A DNA stretch of 39,598 nt from Acidimicrobiia bacterium (GTDB taxonomy: Bacteria > Actinomycetota > Acidimicrobiia > Acidimicrobiales > AC-14), in NCBI GenBank assembly GCA_023264995.1, contig JAHFUR010000041.1, forward strand, positions 1 through 39,598, in the 5' to 3' direction. Of the stretch, positions 1 through 7,501 are shown piece by piece. The notes under the pieces were generated by a model. The model was not told the DNA's origin. It searched no databases and saw only the letters and a list, made by a program, of their open reading frames with translations. The position numbers and the translations under genes are program-made. Positions within the stretch are counted from its first letter, which is position 1, and every line of letters starts with the position of its first letter.

Positions 1-1167
1 TTCGAGCAGGCGGCCAAGCTCCGCGACCAGGAGAAGGCGCTCGAGGAGCGCAAGAAGGTCAAGGAAGCGGAGTGGAAGGCCGAGGGCATCGACCTCTTCG
101 ACGAGGTCGACGAGGAAGGCATCGCCGAGGTGCTGGCCCTGTGGACGGGTATCCCCGTCTACAAGCTCACCGAGGAGGAGACGGCCAAGCTCCTGCGCAT
201 GGAGGAGGAGCTGCACAAGCGGGTCATCAGCCAGGAGGACGCCATCAAGGCCGTCTCCCAGGCCATCCGCCGCACCCGGGCCGGCCTCAAGGACCCCAAG
301 CGCCCGTCGGGCTCGTTCATCTTCCTGGGCCCCTCCGGCGTGGGCAAGACCGAGCTGGCCAAGACCCTGGCCGAGTTCCTGTTCGGCGACGAGAGCCACC
401 TCATCCAGCTCGACATGTCCGAGTACATGGAGAAGCACACGGTCAGCCGCCTGGTGGGCTCGCCCCCCGGGTACGTCGGCTACGAGGAAGGCGGCCAGCT
501 CACCGAGGCCGTCCGCCGCAAGCCGTTCTCCGTGGTCCTCTTCGACGAGATCGAGAAGGCCCACCCCGACGTCTTCAACGCCCTGCTCCAGATCCTGGAG
601 GACGGGCGCCTGACCGACGCCCAGGGCCGCACGGTGGACTTCAAGAACACCGTGATCATCATGACGTCCAACCTGGGCACCGCCGACCTGCGCAAGGCCT
701 CCATCGGCTTCCAGAAGACCAGTGAGGCGGTGACGTACGAGAAGATGAAGGAGAAGGTGGCCGAGGCGCTCAAGCAGCACTTCCGCCCCGAGTTCCTGAA
801 CCGGATCGACGACACCATCGTCTTCCACGAGCTCAGCCGGGCCGAGGTCACCCAGATCGTCGACCTGATGAGCAAGCGGCTCAAGGACCAGCTGGCCAGC
901 CAGGGCCTGACCCTGGAGCTCACCGTGGCGGCCAAGAACCTCCTGGCCGAGAAGGGCTACGACCCCAGCCTGGGGGCCCGCCCCCTCCGCCGGGCCCTGC
1001 AGCGGATGGTCGAGGACAAGATGTCCGAGCGCATCCTCTGGAAGGAGTTCCGCGCCGGCGAGACCATCATCGTCGACGCCGAGGAGGGCGAGATCGTCTT
1101 CCGCTCCATCGAGGGCATCGTCGAGCCTCCCCCGGTCGAGCTGGCCGAGGCCGGCCCCGCCGAGTAG
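1..1167 (+). CDS. clpC: ClpC ATP-dependent unfoldase, C-terminal part (5' truncated by window edge)
   Basis: This is the 3' part of a Clp/Hsp100 AAA+ unfoldase, which passes unfolded substrates to the ClpP peptidase in the cytoplasm. The frame is open from base 1, so the start and first AAA+ module lie upstream. Counting from the first codon seen, there is a UVR-like helix (FEQAAKLRDQEK), the linker VLALWTGIPVYKL, then the second AAA+ module: Walker A GPSGVGKT (about 110-117), pore loop GYVGYEEGG, Walker B VVLFDEIEKAHPD, sensor IIMTSNLG, and the C-terminal small domain with GARPLRRALQR. The UVR-like motif favours ClpC over ClpB. A long hairpin follows the stop codon, so this is the last gene of its transcript. 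Confidence 0.95.
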   Translation, partial: FEQAAKLRDQEKALEERKKVKEAEWKAEGIDLFDEVDEEGIAEVLALWTGIPVYKLTEEETAKLLRMEEELHKRVISQEDAIKAVSQAIRRTRAGLKDPKRPSGSFIFLGPSGVGKTELAKTLAEFLFGDESHLIQLDMSEYMEKHTVSRLVGSPPGYVGYEEGGQLTEAVRRKPFSVVLFDEIEKAHPDVFNALLQILEDGRLTDAQGRTVDFKNTVIIMTSNLGTADLRKASIGFQKTSEAVTYEKMKEKVAEALKQHFRPEFLNRIDDTIVFHELSRAEVTQIVDLMSKRLKDQLASQGLTLELTVAAKNLLAEKGYDPSLGARPLRRALQRMVEDKMSERILWKEFRAGETIIVDAEEGEIVFRSIEGIVEPPPVELAEAGPAE

Positions 1168-1177
1168 CTGCCGCTGA

Positions 1178-1229
1178 CGAACTGGTGACACGGATGGGGC
1201 CTCCGGCCCCATCTCGTGTCACCAGTTCG
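1178..1229. terminator. Long near-perfect inverted repeat after clpC
   Basis: The left arm (1178-1201) pairs with the right arm (1205-1229) over 24 bp with one bulged base and a three-base loop. There is no T-tract. The position directly after the clpC stop suggests a terminator. The symmetry would let it work on both strands. Confidence 0.65.
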
Positions 1230-1277
1230 GCGCGTCTCGGCGCGCCCCGACGGCAAGGCGTGGGTCGCGCGAGTGGC

Positions 1278-1283
1278 TACCGT
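1278..1283 (+). promoter_or_regulatory. -10 box TACCGT of the LppM-like gene
   Basis: TACCGT fits TANNNT and ends 8 bases before the ATG at 1292. The transcript would have almost no leader. No Shine-Dalgarno sequence is visible. Confidence 0.45.
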
Positions 1284-1291
1284 CCTTCACA

Positions 1292-2038
1292 ATGCCCCGC
1301 CGCCTGTTGCTGCTGGTCCTGGTGCTGGCGTGGGTGGCCAGCGCCTGCCAGGTCAAGGTGGCCGCCGGCATCGACATCGCCCGCGACGGCACCGGGCGGG
1401 TCACCGCCGGCCTGGGCCTCGACGCCGACGCGGTCAAGGAGATCGGCGATCTGGCCACCGGCCTGCGCCTGGACGACGTGCGCCGGGCCGGCTGGCAGGT
1501 CGACGGCCCCCGCAAGGAGGGCGACGACCTCACCTGGGTGCGGGCGTCCAAGTCCTTCGCCGACGCCGGCCAGGTGCCGGCCATCATGGCCGAGCTCAAC
1601 GGCCCCGACGGCCCCTTCCGGGGCTTCCGGGTCGTCCGCAGCAAGTCCCTGCTCCGCAGCCGGACCACCTTCACCGGCACCCTCGACCTGTCCCAGGGCC
1701 TGGCCGGCCTGGCCGACCCCGAGCTGACCGCAGCGCTGGGCGACGTGAGCCTCGGCCTCGACCCCGACGGGTTGAAGGCCCGCTTCGGCGACCGGCTGGC
1801 GGCCACCGTCGACGTCCGGGCCAGCGCCGGCCTCCCCGGCAAGCCCACCACCAAAGCCCCGGCCACACGCGACGGCCGCCGGGTCGTGTGGAGCGCCCAG
1901 CCGGGCCAGGTCGTGCCCCTCGAAGCCTCCAGCCAGGCATTGCGCCTCGACCCAGCCCTGGTGGCCGCCGCCGGCGCCAGCCTCCTCACCGCGGTCATGC
2001 TGCTGGTCGTGCTCACCCGCCGGCGCCGGCGCCGGTAG
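1292..2038 (+). CDS. LppM-like lipoprotein with C-terminal membrane anchor
   Basis: A 248-residue predicted lipoprotein. The N-terminus is a signal peptide (RRLLLLVLVLAWVASAC) with a lipobox-like VASAC, so Cys19 would be lipidated. The secreted body starts with a beta-rich segment containing GIDIARDGTGRVTAGLGLDA, which resembles the LppM domain of mycobacterial envelope lipoproteins. A hydrophobic helix near 222-240 is followed by a run of arginines, giving a second anchor with the tail in the cytoplasm. The family's function is poorly defined; in mycobacteria LppM is linked to the envelope and host interaction. The ATG lies just after a TANNNT box, and the stop codon overlaps the next gene's -10 box. 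Confidence 0.7.
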   Translation: MPRRLLLLVLVLAWVASACQVKVAAGIDIARDGTGRVTAGLGLDADAVKEIGDLATGLRLDDVRRAGWQVDGPRKEGDDLTWVRASKSFADAGQVPAIMAELNGPDGPFRGFRVVRSKSLLRSRTTFTGTLDLSQGLAGLADPELTAALGDVSLGLDPDGLKARFGDRLAATVDVRASAGLPGKPTTKAPATRDGRRVVWSAQPGQVVPLEASSQALRLDPALVAAAGASLLTAVMLLVVLTRRRRRR

Positions 2039-2048
2039 CGTCGCGACC

Positions 2049-2258
2049 ATGTGCCGGAGCATCAAGACGCTGCGGACCGAGGAGACGGTCGTCGACGCCG
2101 ACATGCGCGCCGCCGCCCTCCAGTACGTCCGGAAGATCAGTGGGTTCCGGGCCCCGTCGAAGGCCAACACCGAGGCGTTCGACCGGGCCGTGGAGGAGAT
2201 CACCGCCTCCACCGACCGGCTGCTGTCGGCGGTCCGCCGCCCGCCCCCCGGCGGCTGA
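2049..2258 (+). CDS. DUF2277 family small protein
   Basis: A 69-residue cytosolic protein. The opening MCRSIKTLR, the core AALQYVRKISGF.APSKAN and the following helix FDRAVEEIT....RLL match the DUF2277 family across its full length. No biochemical function is established for the family. The conserved Cys2 next to Arg3 and the KxSGxxxPSxAN motif are its hallmarks. The ATG lies 7 bases after TAGCGT (2036-2041), and that box overlaps the TAG stop of the upstream lipoprotein gene. The gene therefore probably has its own leaderless transcript. A long inverted repeat follows it. Confidence 0.85.
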   Translation: MCRSIKTLRTEETVVDADMRAAALQYVRKISGFRAPSKANTEAFDRAVEEITASTDRLLSAVRRPPPGG

Positions 2259-2265
2259 CGCCGCT

Positions 2266-2322
2266 GTGCACTTTCCGTCGTGATCCGGCCGGAAATCGCC
2301 GATTTCACGACGGAAAGTGCAC
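2266..2322. terminator. 18-bp perfect inverted repeat between the DUF2277 gene and radA
   Basis: The arms at 2266-2283 and 2305-2322 are perfectly complementary, with a 21-base spacer. The spacer itself contains the palindrome TCCGGCCGGA. There is no T-tract. The repeat sits between the DUF2277 stop and the radA promoter, so a terminator is the simplest reading. A protein-binding site cannot be excluded. Confidence 0.55.
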
Positions 2323-2359
2323 GCGACGTGCGATCCGCCCGAGTGTCCCAGCCCGTCGG

Positions 2360-2365
2360 TAGGGT
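2360..2365 (+). promoter_or_regulatory. -10 box TAGGGT of radA
   Basis: TAGGGT fits TANNNT and ends 10 bases before the radA ATG at 2376, implying a leaderless or near-leaderless mRNA. No clear -35 box was found. Confidence 0.5.
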
Positions 2366-2375
2366 CGGCGCCACC

Positions 2376-3773
2376 ATGGCCAGGACACGATCGACGTACC
2401 GGTGCGCGGAGTGCGGGGCCGAGGGCCCGCAGTGGACGGGGCGCTGCGCCGGCTGCGGCGCGTGGAACACCATCGTCGAGGAGCGGGCCGTCCCGGCCCG
2501 GGCCGCCGCCGGCGCCCCGGCGCCCCCGCCCAGCCGGGCCATGCCCATCGCCGAGGTCGAGAGCGAGGGTTGGGCGCCCCGACCGGTGGGCATCGGCGAG
2601 CTCGACCGGGTCCTGGGCGGCGGCCTGGTGGCCGGGTCGGTCACCCTGCTCGGCGGCGAGCCGGGCATCGGCAAGTCCACCCTCCTGCTCCAGGCCATCT
2701 CGGCCATGGCCCGAACGGGGACGACGTGCCTGCTGGCCTGCGGCGAGGAGTCGGCCCAGCAGGTGCGCATGCGGGCCGCCCGGCTGGGCGCCCTCGAACC
2801 GAACCTGTGGCTGGTGGCCGAGACCGACTTGTCGGCCATCCTGGCCCACGCCGGCAACCTGGCGCCCGACGTGCTGGTCGTCGACTCCATCCAGACCGTG
2901 TTCGACCCCGAGCTGGCGTCGGCGCCCGGCTCGGTGGCCCAGGTGCGCGAGTGTGCCCACCGCCTGGTGCGGGCGGCCAAGGACGCCGGCCGGGCCACCA
3001 TCCTGGTCGGCCACGTCACCAAGGACGGCGCCCTGGCCGGCCCCCGGGTGCTGGAGCACGTGGTCGACACCGTCCTGTCCTTCGAGGGCGAGCGCCACCA
3101 CGCCCTGCGCCTGCTGCGGGCGGTGAAGCACCGCTTCGGCCCCACCAGCGAGCTGGGCCTCTTCGAGATGACCGACGGGGGCCTGGCCGGCGTGCCCGAC
3201 CCCGGGCGGCTGTTCCTGTCCGACCGCCAGGCGTCGGCCCCCGGGTCGGTCGTCGTCCCCACCCTCGAAGGCCACCGGCCCCTGCTGGTGGAGCTCCAGG
3301 CCCTGGTGGCCAAGTCGCCGCTGGCCATGCCCCGGCGCTCGGCCCAGGGGCTCGACTCGGGCCGGCTGGCCATGATCTCGGCCGTCCTCGAAGAGCGGGT
3401 GGGCCTGACCCTGGCGGGCGCCGACGTCTACACCCTGGCCGTCGGCGGGGTGAAGGTGGTCGAGCCGGGTGCCGACCTGGCCGTGGCCCTGGCCATGGTG
3501 TCCTCGGTCACCGGCGTCGCCCTCCCGGCCGACCTGGTGGCCTGCGGCGAGGTCGGGCTGTGCGGTGAACTGCGCCAGGTCAGCCAGATGGGCCGGCGCC
3601 TGGCCGAGGCGGCCCGGCTCGGTTTCCGCCGCGCCGTGGTGCCGGCGTCGGCGCCGGAGCCGCCCGCCGGCTTCGAGGTGCTGCGGGCGTCGACGCTGGT
3701 CGACGCCATCGCCCGAGCCGGTCTGGTCCTGGGAAAGAAGCCGGTAGGCTTTCCGCGTGCCGTCCCGGCGTGA
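2376..3773 (+). CDS. radA: RadA (Sms) DNA repair ATPase/helicase
   Basis: RadA is a RecA-related ATPase that drives branch migration during recombinational repair. The 465-residue length is normal. The protein starts MARTRSTYRC, followed by a C4 zinc finger (Cys10, 13, 24, 27). The RecA-like core has Walker A GEPGIGKST (Lys100) and Walker B VLVVDSIQT. The RadA-specific motif reads KHRFG (251-255) rather than the usual KNRFG. The C-terminal third is the Lon-protease-like domain (SAQGLDSGRLAMI, GGVKVVEPGADL, CGEVGLCGELR). The family-typical MAR start and the TAGGGT box select 2376 over in-frame starts upstream. The 3' end overlaps disA by 17 bp. Confidence 0.95.
   Translation: MARTRSTYRCAECGAEGPQWTGRCAGCGAWNTIVEERAVPARAAAGAPAPPPSRAMPIAEVESEGWAPRPVGIGELDRVLGGGLVAGSVTLLGGEPGIGKSTLLLQAISAMARTGTTCLLACGEESAQQVRMRAARLGALEPNLWLVAETDLSAILAHAGNLAPDVLVVDSIQTVFDPELASAPGSVAQVRECAHRLVRAAKDAGRATILVGHVTKDGALAGPRVLEHVVDTVLSFEGERHHALRLLRAVKHRFGPTSELGLFEMTDGGLAGVPDPGRLFLSDRQASAPGSVVVPTLEGHRPLLVELQALVAKSPLAMPRRSAQGLDSGRLAMISAVLEERVGLTLAGADVYTLAVGGVKVVEPGADLAVALAMVSSVTGVALPADLVACGEVGLCGELRQVSQMGRRLAEAARLGFRRAVVPASAPEPPAGFEVLRASTLVDAIARAGLVLGKKPVGFPRAVPA
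3745..3750 (+). promoter_or_regulatory. -10 box TAGGCT of disA inside radA
   Basis: TAGGCT lies in the last codons of radA and ends 6 bases before the disA GTG at 3757. This suggests a separate leaderless disA transcript in addition to read-through from radA. Confidence 0.45.
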
Positions 3774-4827
3774 TTTCGCTCTCACCGATGCGCTGACGAT
3801 GGTCGCGCCGGGCCAGCCCCTACGTGAGGGGCTCGACCGGATCCTCCAGGCCAACATGGGCGGGCTCATCGTGGTGGGCGACGGTCCCGACGTGCTGGCC
3901 ATCTGCTCGGGCGGTTTCCTGCTCGACGCCGAGTTCAGCCCCCAGCGCCTGTCCGAGCTGGCCAAGATGGACGGCGCCATCATCCTGGCGCCCGACGCCA
4001 GCCGTATCGCCCGGGCCAACGTCCACCTGGTACCCAACCCCAACGTGCCCACGTCGGAGACCGGCACCCGCCACCGCACGGCCGAGCGGGTGGCCCGTTC
4101 CATCGACGTGCCCGTGATCTCGGTGTCCGAGGACCTGTCGATCATCGCCGTCTACGTCGGGTCCATCAAGCACCCCCTGGAGCTCACCGCCCGGCTGCTC
4201 AACCGGGCCAACCAGGCCCTGCAGACCCTTGAGCGCTACAAGAACCGCCTCGACGCCGTCGCCGGCACCCTCACCGCCCTTGAGGTCGAGAACCTGGTCA
4301 CGGTGCGTGACGTGGTCACCGTCCTGCAGCGCACCGAGATGGTGCGGCGCATCGCCGAGGAGATCCGCGGCTACATCATCGAGGCCGGCACCGACGGCCG
4401 CCTCATCCGCCTCCAGCTCGAAGAGCTGATGGGTGGTGTCGACGAGGACCGCCGGCTGGTGATCCAGGACTACTCCCACACCAGCGACAAGTGGAACCTG
4501 GCCGAGGCCATGGACGCCCTGGCCCAGCTCACCACCGAGGAGATCGTCGACCTGCGGGCGGTGACCGCGGTGCTGCACCTGCCCCACGGCGGCGGCGAGC
4601 TGGACTTCCCCTTGCAACCCAAGGGCTACCGCCTCCTGCACCGCATCCCCCGCATGCCCGAGCCGGTGATCGATGCCATCGTGGCCCGCTTCGGCACGCT
4701 CGACAAGATCCTCGACGCCGAGGTGAAGGAGCTCGACGCGGTCGAGGGCGTCGGTACCTCGCGGGCCCGGGCCATCAAGGAGAACCTGTCCCGGGTGGCC
4801 GAGGGCACCGGCTTCGACCGGTTCTAG
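3757..4827 (+). CDS. disA: DisA, DNA integrity scanning diadenylate cyclase
   Basis: DisA condenses two ATP into the second messenger c-di-AMP and scans DNA for branched structures. The 356-residue protein has the N-terminal DAC domain with catalytic motifs DGA (72-74) and RHRTAER (105-111). A helical spine follows, then a C-terminal helix-hairpin-helix DNA-binding region (ARFGTLDKILDAEVKELD, EGVGTSRARAI). The GTG start overlaps radA by 17 bp; the radA-disA pair is a common bacterial arrangement linking c-di-AMP to DNA repair. A long inverted repeat follows the stop. Confidence 0.95.
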   Translation: MPSRRDFALTDALTMVAPGQPLREGLDRILQANMGGLIVVGDGPDVLAICSGGFLLDAEFSPQRLSELAKMDGAIILAPDASRIARANVHLVPNPNVPTSETGTRHRTAERVARSIDVPVISVSEDLSIIAVYVGSIKHPLELTARLLNRANQALQTLERYKNRLDAVAGTLTALEVENLVTVRDVVTVLQRTEMVRRIAEEIRGYIIEAGTDGRLIRLQLEELMGGVDEDRRLVIQDYSHTSDKWNLAEAMDALAQLTTEEIVDLRAVTAVLHLPHGGGELDFPLQPKGYRLLHRIPRMPEPVIDAIVARFGTLDKILDAEVKELDAVEGVGTSRARAIKENLSRVAEGTGFDRF

Positions 4828-4888
4828 CCCGCCGCCCCTACGCTGGCGGCCAGGACGGCAAGGGCGCCGCTTCTCGGTGATGCCTGGG

Positions 4889-4944
4889 GGCCGGCCGGGA
4901 GGTTGCCGGTCGACCGATCGGCGGCTGCCGGCCTCCCGCCGGCC
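4889..4944. terminator. Inverted repeat after disA
   Basis: The arms at 4889-4902 and 4932-4944 pair over 13 bp with one bulge, with further pairing inside. There is no T-tract. It lies between disA and carD and is probably the terminator of the radA-disA transcript. Confidence 0.5.
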
Positions 4945-5024
4945 TCTCCGGGCCCAGCTTTGGCAGAGCCGGCCGATTCCTGGCACCCTTGAGTAGGTCC
5001 GTTGTCCGTCTAACCGGGAGTTGT

Positions 5025-5504
5025 ATGGCCTTCGATGTAGGTGACAAGGTCGTCTATCCCCACCACGGTGCCGCGGTCATCGAGCGCCGCGAGCGGCGCG
5101 AGGCCTTCGGCGCCGACCGTGAGTACCTGGTGCTGCGCCTGGCCTACGGCGACCTCACCCTCATGGTGCCGGCGGACAACACCGACGAGGTCGGTCTGCG
5201 CGAGGTCATCAACGACGAAGAGGTCGAGGAGGTGTTCGCCGTCCTTCGCAAGAAGGAGGCGCGCATGCCCACCAACTGGTCGCGCCGCTTCAAGAACCAC
5301 GTGGAGAAGCTGAAGTCGGGCGACATCTACCAGGTGGCCGAAGTGGTCCGGAACCTCTCCATCCGCGAGAAGGACAAGGGCCTCTCCGCCGGCGAGAAGC
5401 GCATGCTCACCAAGGCCCGCCAGATCCTGGTGTCCGAGCTGACCTTCGCCCTCAGCGTCACCGAGGAAGAGGCCGAGGCCAAGCTCGACGAGGCGCTGCC
5501 GTAG
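5025..5504 (+). CDS. carD: CarD-type RNA polymerase-binding transcription factor
   Basis: CarD binds the RNA polymerase beta subunit and stabilises open promoter complexes, which affects rRNA and stress transcription. The 159-residue protein starts MAFDVGDKVVYPHHGAAVIE, the classic CarD opening of the Tudor-like RNAP-interaction domain. The C-terminal helical domain contains RMPTNWSRRFK, with the conserved Trp that wedges the upstream edge of the bubble, and ends LTFALSVTEEEAEAKLDEALP. An in-frame start at 4989 exists, but the family start and a GGGAG sequence at 5016-5020 favour 5025. A TAGGTC box at 4994-4999 could be the -10 element. carD-ispD-ispF is a frequent actinobacterial gene order. 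Confidence 0.95.
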   Translation: MAFDVGDKVVYPHHGAAVIERRERREAFGADREYLVLRLAYGDLTLMVPADNTDEVGLREVINDEEVEEVFAVLRKKEARMPTNWSRRFKNHVEKLKSGDIYQVAEVVRNLSIREKDKGLSAGEKRMLTKARQILVSELTFALSVTEEEAEAKLDEALP

Positions 5505-5524
5505 AGCCGTCCGTCTGGGCGGTC

Positions 5525-6115
5525 GTGGTCGCCGGCGGCCGCGGGGCGCGGTTCGGGGGGCCCAAGCAGTTCGAGCGGCTCGAGGGCCGGCGCGTGGTCG
5601 ATTGGGCGCTGGCCGCCAGCCGTTCGGTCGCCGCCGGCGTCGTGCTCGTCGTGCCCGCCGACCACCTGGGCGACGAGGCGCCGGCCGCCGACGTCGTCGT
5701 CGCCGGCGGCGCCACCCGCTCGGCCTCGGTGCGGGCTGGCCTGGCCGCGGTACCGGTCGACGCCGGCGTCATCGTGGTCCACGACGCGGCCCGGCCCTTC
5801 GCCCGGCCCGCCCTGTTCGAGGCGGTGGTGGCCGCGGTGCGGGCCGGTGCCGACGGGGCCGTCCCGGGTGTGCCCGTGACCGACACGATCAAGCGGGTGG
5901 TCGCCGGCCAGGTGGTGGCTACCCTCGACCGCGACGAGCTGGTGGCCGTCCAGACCCCCCAGGCCTTCGCCGCCGCCGCCCTGCGCCGGGCCCACGCCGA
6001 GGCCCCCGAGGCCACCGACGACGCCGCCTTGGTGGAAGCCGCCGGCGGGCGGGTCGTGGTCGTCGCCGGCGACCCGGCCAACGCCAAGATCACCCGGCGG
6101 GCCGACCTTGGCTGA
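5525..6115 (+). CDS. ispD: IspD, 2-C-methyl-D-erythritol 4-phosphate cytidylyltransferase
   Basis: IspD couples CTP to MEP in the non-mevalonate isoprenoid pathway. The nucleotide-binding loop GGRGARFGGPKQF, the motif ATRSASVRAGL, the HDAARPF motif and the C-terminal TDDAALVEAAGG are all present. The first canonical in-frame start is GTG at 5525, which gives 196 residues beginning MVAGGRG and cuts into the first beta strand. The frame stays open upstream and reads VEPSVWAVVVAGG from 5501, as expected for a complete IspD. No ATG, GTG or TTG precedes it in this frame as far back as about 5222. The true start may be non-canonical, or a base may be wrong. It overlaps ispF by 8 bp. Confidence 0.9.
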   Translation: MVAGGRGARFGGPKQFERLEGRRVVDWALAASRSVAAGVVLVVPADHLGDEAPAADVVVAGGATRSASVRAGLAAVPVDAGVIVVHDAARPFARPALFEAVVAAVRAGADGAVPGVPVTDTIKRVVAGQVVATLDRDELVAVQTPQAFAAAALRRAHAEAPEATDDAALVEAAGGRVVVVAGDPANAKITRRADLG

Positions 6116-6593
6116 GACCAGGGTGGGGCTGGGGTTCGACGTCCACCCGTTCTCCGACGACCCGGCCCGCCGGCTGGTGCTCGGCGGCGTCCACCTGCCC
6201 GGCCAGCGGGCCCTGGCCGGCCACAGCGACGCCGACGTGGTGGCCCACGCCATCGCCGACGCCCTGCTCGGCGCCGCCGGCCTGGGCGACCTCGGCGACC
6301 ACTTCGCCGACACCGACCCGGCCTGGGCCGGCGCCGACAGCCTGGCCATCCTGGCCGCCGTGACCGCGCTGGTGGCCAATGAGGGCTGGTCGGTCGGCAA
6401 CGTCGACTGCACGGTGGTGCTGGAGGCGCCCAAGCTGGCGCCCCACCGGGCCGAGATGGCCGCCCGGCTGGGCGACGTGGTCAGCGCCCCGGTGAGCGTC
6501 AAGGCCACCCGAGCCGAGGGCCTGGGGGCCATCGGGCGGGGAGAGGGAGTGGCGTGTTGGGCGGTCGCCCTGATCGAGCGGGCCCGCGGGTGA
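6108..6593 (+). CDS. ispF: IspF, 2-C-methyl-D-erythritol 2,4-cyclodiphosphate synthase
   Basis: IspF cyclises CDP-ME 2-phosphate to MEcPP, acting in the same pathway as IspD. The 161-residue length is normal. The metal site is visible in GFDVHPF (Asp and His) and in the later His of GHSDADV. The DLGDHFADTDPAWAGADS segment and the C-terminal KATRAEGLGAIGRGEG are family signatures. The TTG start lies within the last codons of ispD (8-bp overlap), so translation is probably coupled. The stop overlaps the rlmB GTG in a GTGA junction. Confidence 0.95.
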   Translation: MAETRVGLGFDVHPFSDDPARRLVLGGVHLPGQRALAGHSDADVVAHAIADALLGAAGLGDLGDHFADTDPAWAGADSLAILAAVTALVANEGWSVGNVDCTVVLEAPKLAPHRAEMAARLGDVVSAPVSVKATRAEGLGAIGRGEGVACWAVALIERARG

Positions 6594-7369
6594 GCCGGGG
6601 GGCGACCACGCCCAAGCGCGGCCTCGGCGGCGAGCAGGTCGAGGGCCGCCAGGCCGTCGCCGAGCTGCTGGCCGCCCGCCGGCGCCCGGTGGTCGACGTG
6701 TGGATGGCCCAGGAGCTCGACGCCGCCCCCATCCTCACCCGTATCGAGGCCCTGGCCACCGAGGGCCGCATCCCGCTCCGGCGGGTCAGCCGCAGCCGGC
6801 TCGACGCTGAGGCGGCCACCGACGCGCCCCAGGGCGTGCTGGCCCACGCCCGCCCCCTCCCCGAGGCCGACCTCGACGACCTGTGCCGGCCGCCGGCCGC
6901 CGGCGCCGGCCCCAAGCCCTTCCTGCTGGCCGTCGACGGCGTCACCGACCCCCACAACCTCGGCGCCCTCCTGCGCAGCGCCGACGCCGCCGGCGCCACG
7001 GGGGCCATCCTGGCCCGGCACCGGGCCGTCCACGTCACCCCGACGGTGGCCAAGGCCGCGGCCGGCGCCATCGAGCGGGTGCCGATGGCCATCGTCGCCG
7101 GCATGCCCGCGGCCCTGGCCCGGGCCAAGGAGCTGGGGTGCTGGATCGTAGGCCTGGCCGGCGACGGCCAGCAGTCGCTCTTCGACGGCCTGGCCGTGGC
7201 CGACGAGCCCATCGTGCTGGTGGTCGGGGCCGAGGGCGACGGGCTGTCGCGCCTGGCCCGGGCCCGGTGCGACCTGGTGGTGAGCATCCCCATGCGGGGC
7301 CGGCTGCCGTCACTCAACGTGAGCACCGCCGGCGCCCTCGCGCTGTTCGAGGTCAGCCGGCGACGGTAA
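6590..7369 (+). CDS. rlmB: RlmB/TrmH-type 23S rRNA 2'-O-ribose methyltransferase
   Basis: A SPOUT methyltransferase, predicted to methylate a guanosine ribose in 23S rRNA. The N-terminal substrate-binding domain (EGRQAVAELLAA) leads into the knotted catalytic domain with motif 1 VDGVTDPHNLGALLRSADA, motif 2 VVGAEGDGLSRLAR and motif 3 SIPMRGRLPSLNVSTAGA. GTG 6590 overlaps the ispF stop by 4 bp and gives 259 residues; an upstream start at 6554 would run deep into ispF. The TrmH/SpoU superfamily is certain; RlmB specificity rests on the context. The rlmB-to-sigma-factor order resembles the Bacillus rlmB-sigH region. Confidence 0.88.
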   Translation: MSRGATTPKRGLGGEQVEGRQAVAELLAARRRPVVDVWMAQELDAAPILTRIEALATEGRIPLRRVSRSRLDAEAATDAPQGVLAHARPLPEADLDDLCRPPAAGAGPKPFLLAVDGVTDPHNLGALLRSADAAGATGAILARHRAVHVTPTVAKAAAGAIERVPMAIVAGMPAALARAKELGCWIVGLAGDGQQSLFDGLAVADEPIVLVVGAEGDGLSRLARARCDLVVSIPMRGRLPSLNVSTAGALALFEVSRRR

Positions 7370-7392
7370 GAGGCATTTCTGCCCCCACTCCG

Positions 7393-7421
7393 TTGACAGG
7401 GGACTATCCCGTGGCTAGAAA
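7393..7421 (+). promoter_or_regulatory. Sigma-A-like promoter of the sigma factor gene
   Basis: A perfect TTGACA (7393-7398) is separated by 17 bases from TAGAAA (7416-7421). The start codon is at 7502, which leaves a leader of about 75 bases. This is the clearest -35/-10 pair in the backbone. Confidence 0.65.
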
Positions 7422-7501
7422 GTGGCGACTCGCTGTAGTCATTCTTCACCTACTGGTAGCACGCCCCAAAGCCGCAGCCCTCGCAGTAACCAGGAGCCCG
7501 G

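Noticed and set aside
1277-4145. Very long minus-strand open frames (about 700 codons each) opposite radA and disA
   Set aside because: They are antisense shadows produced by strong third-position GC bias. The plus strand carries recognised families with motifs in order, and the minus frames have Arg/Gly/Ala-rich composition without motifs.
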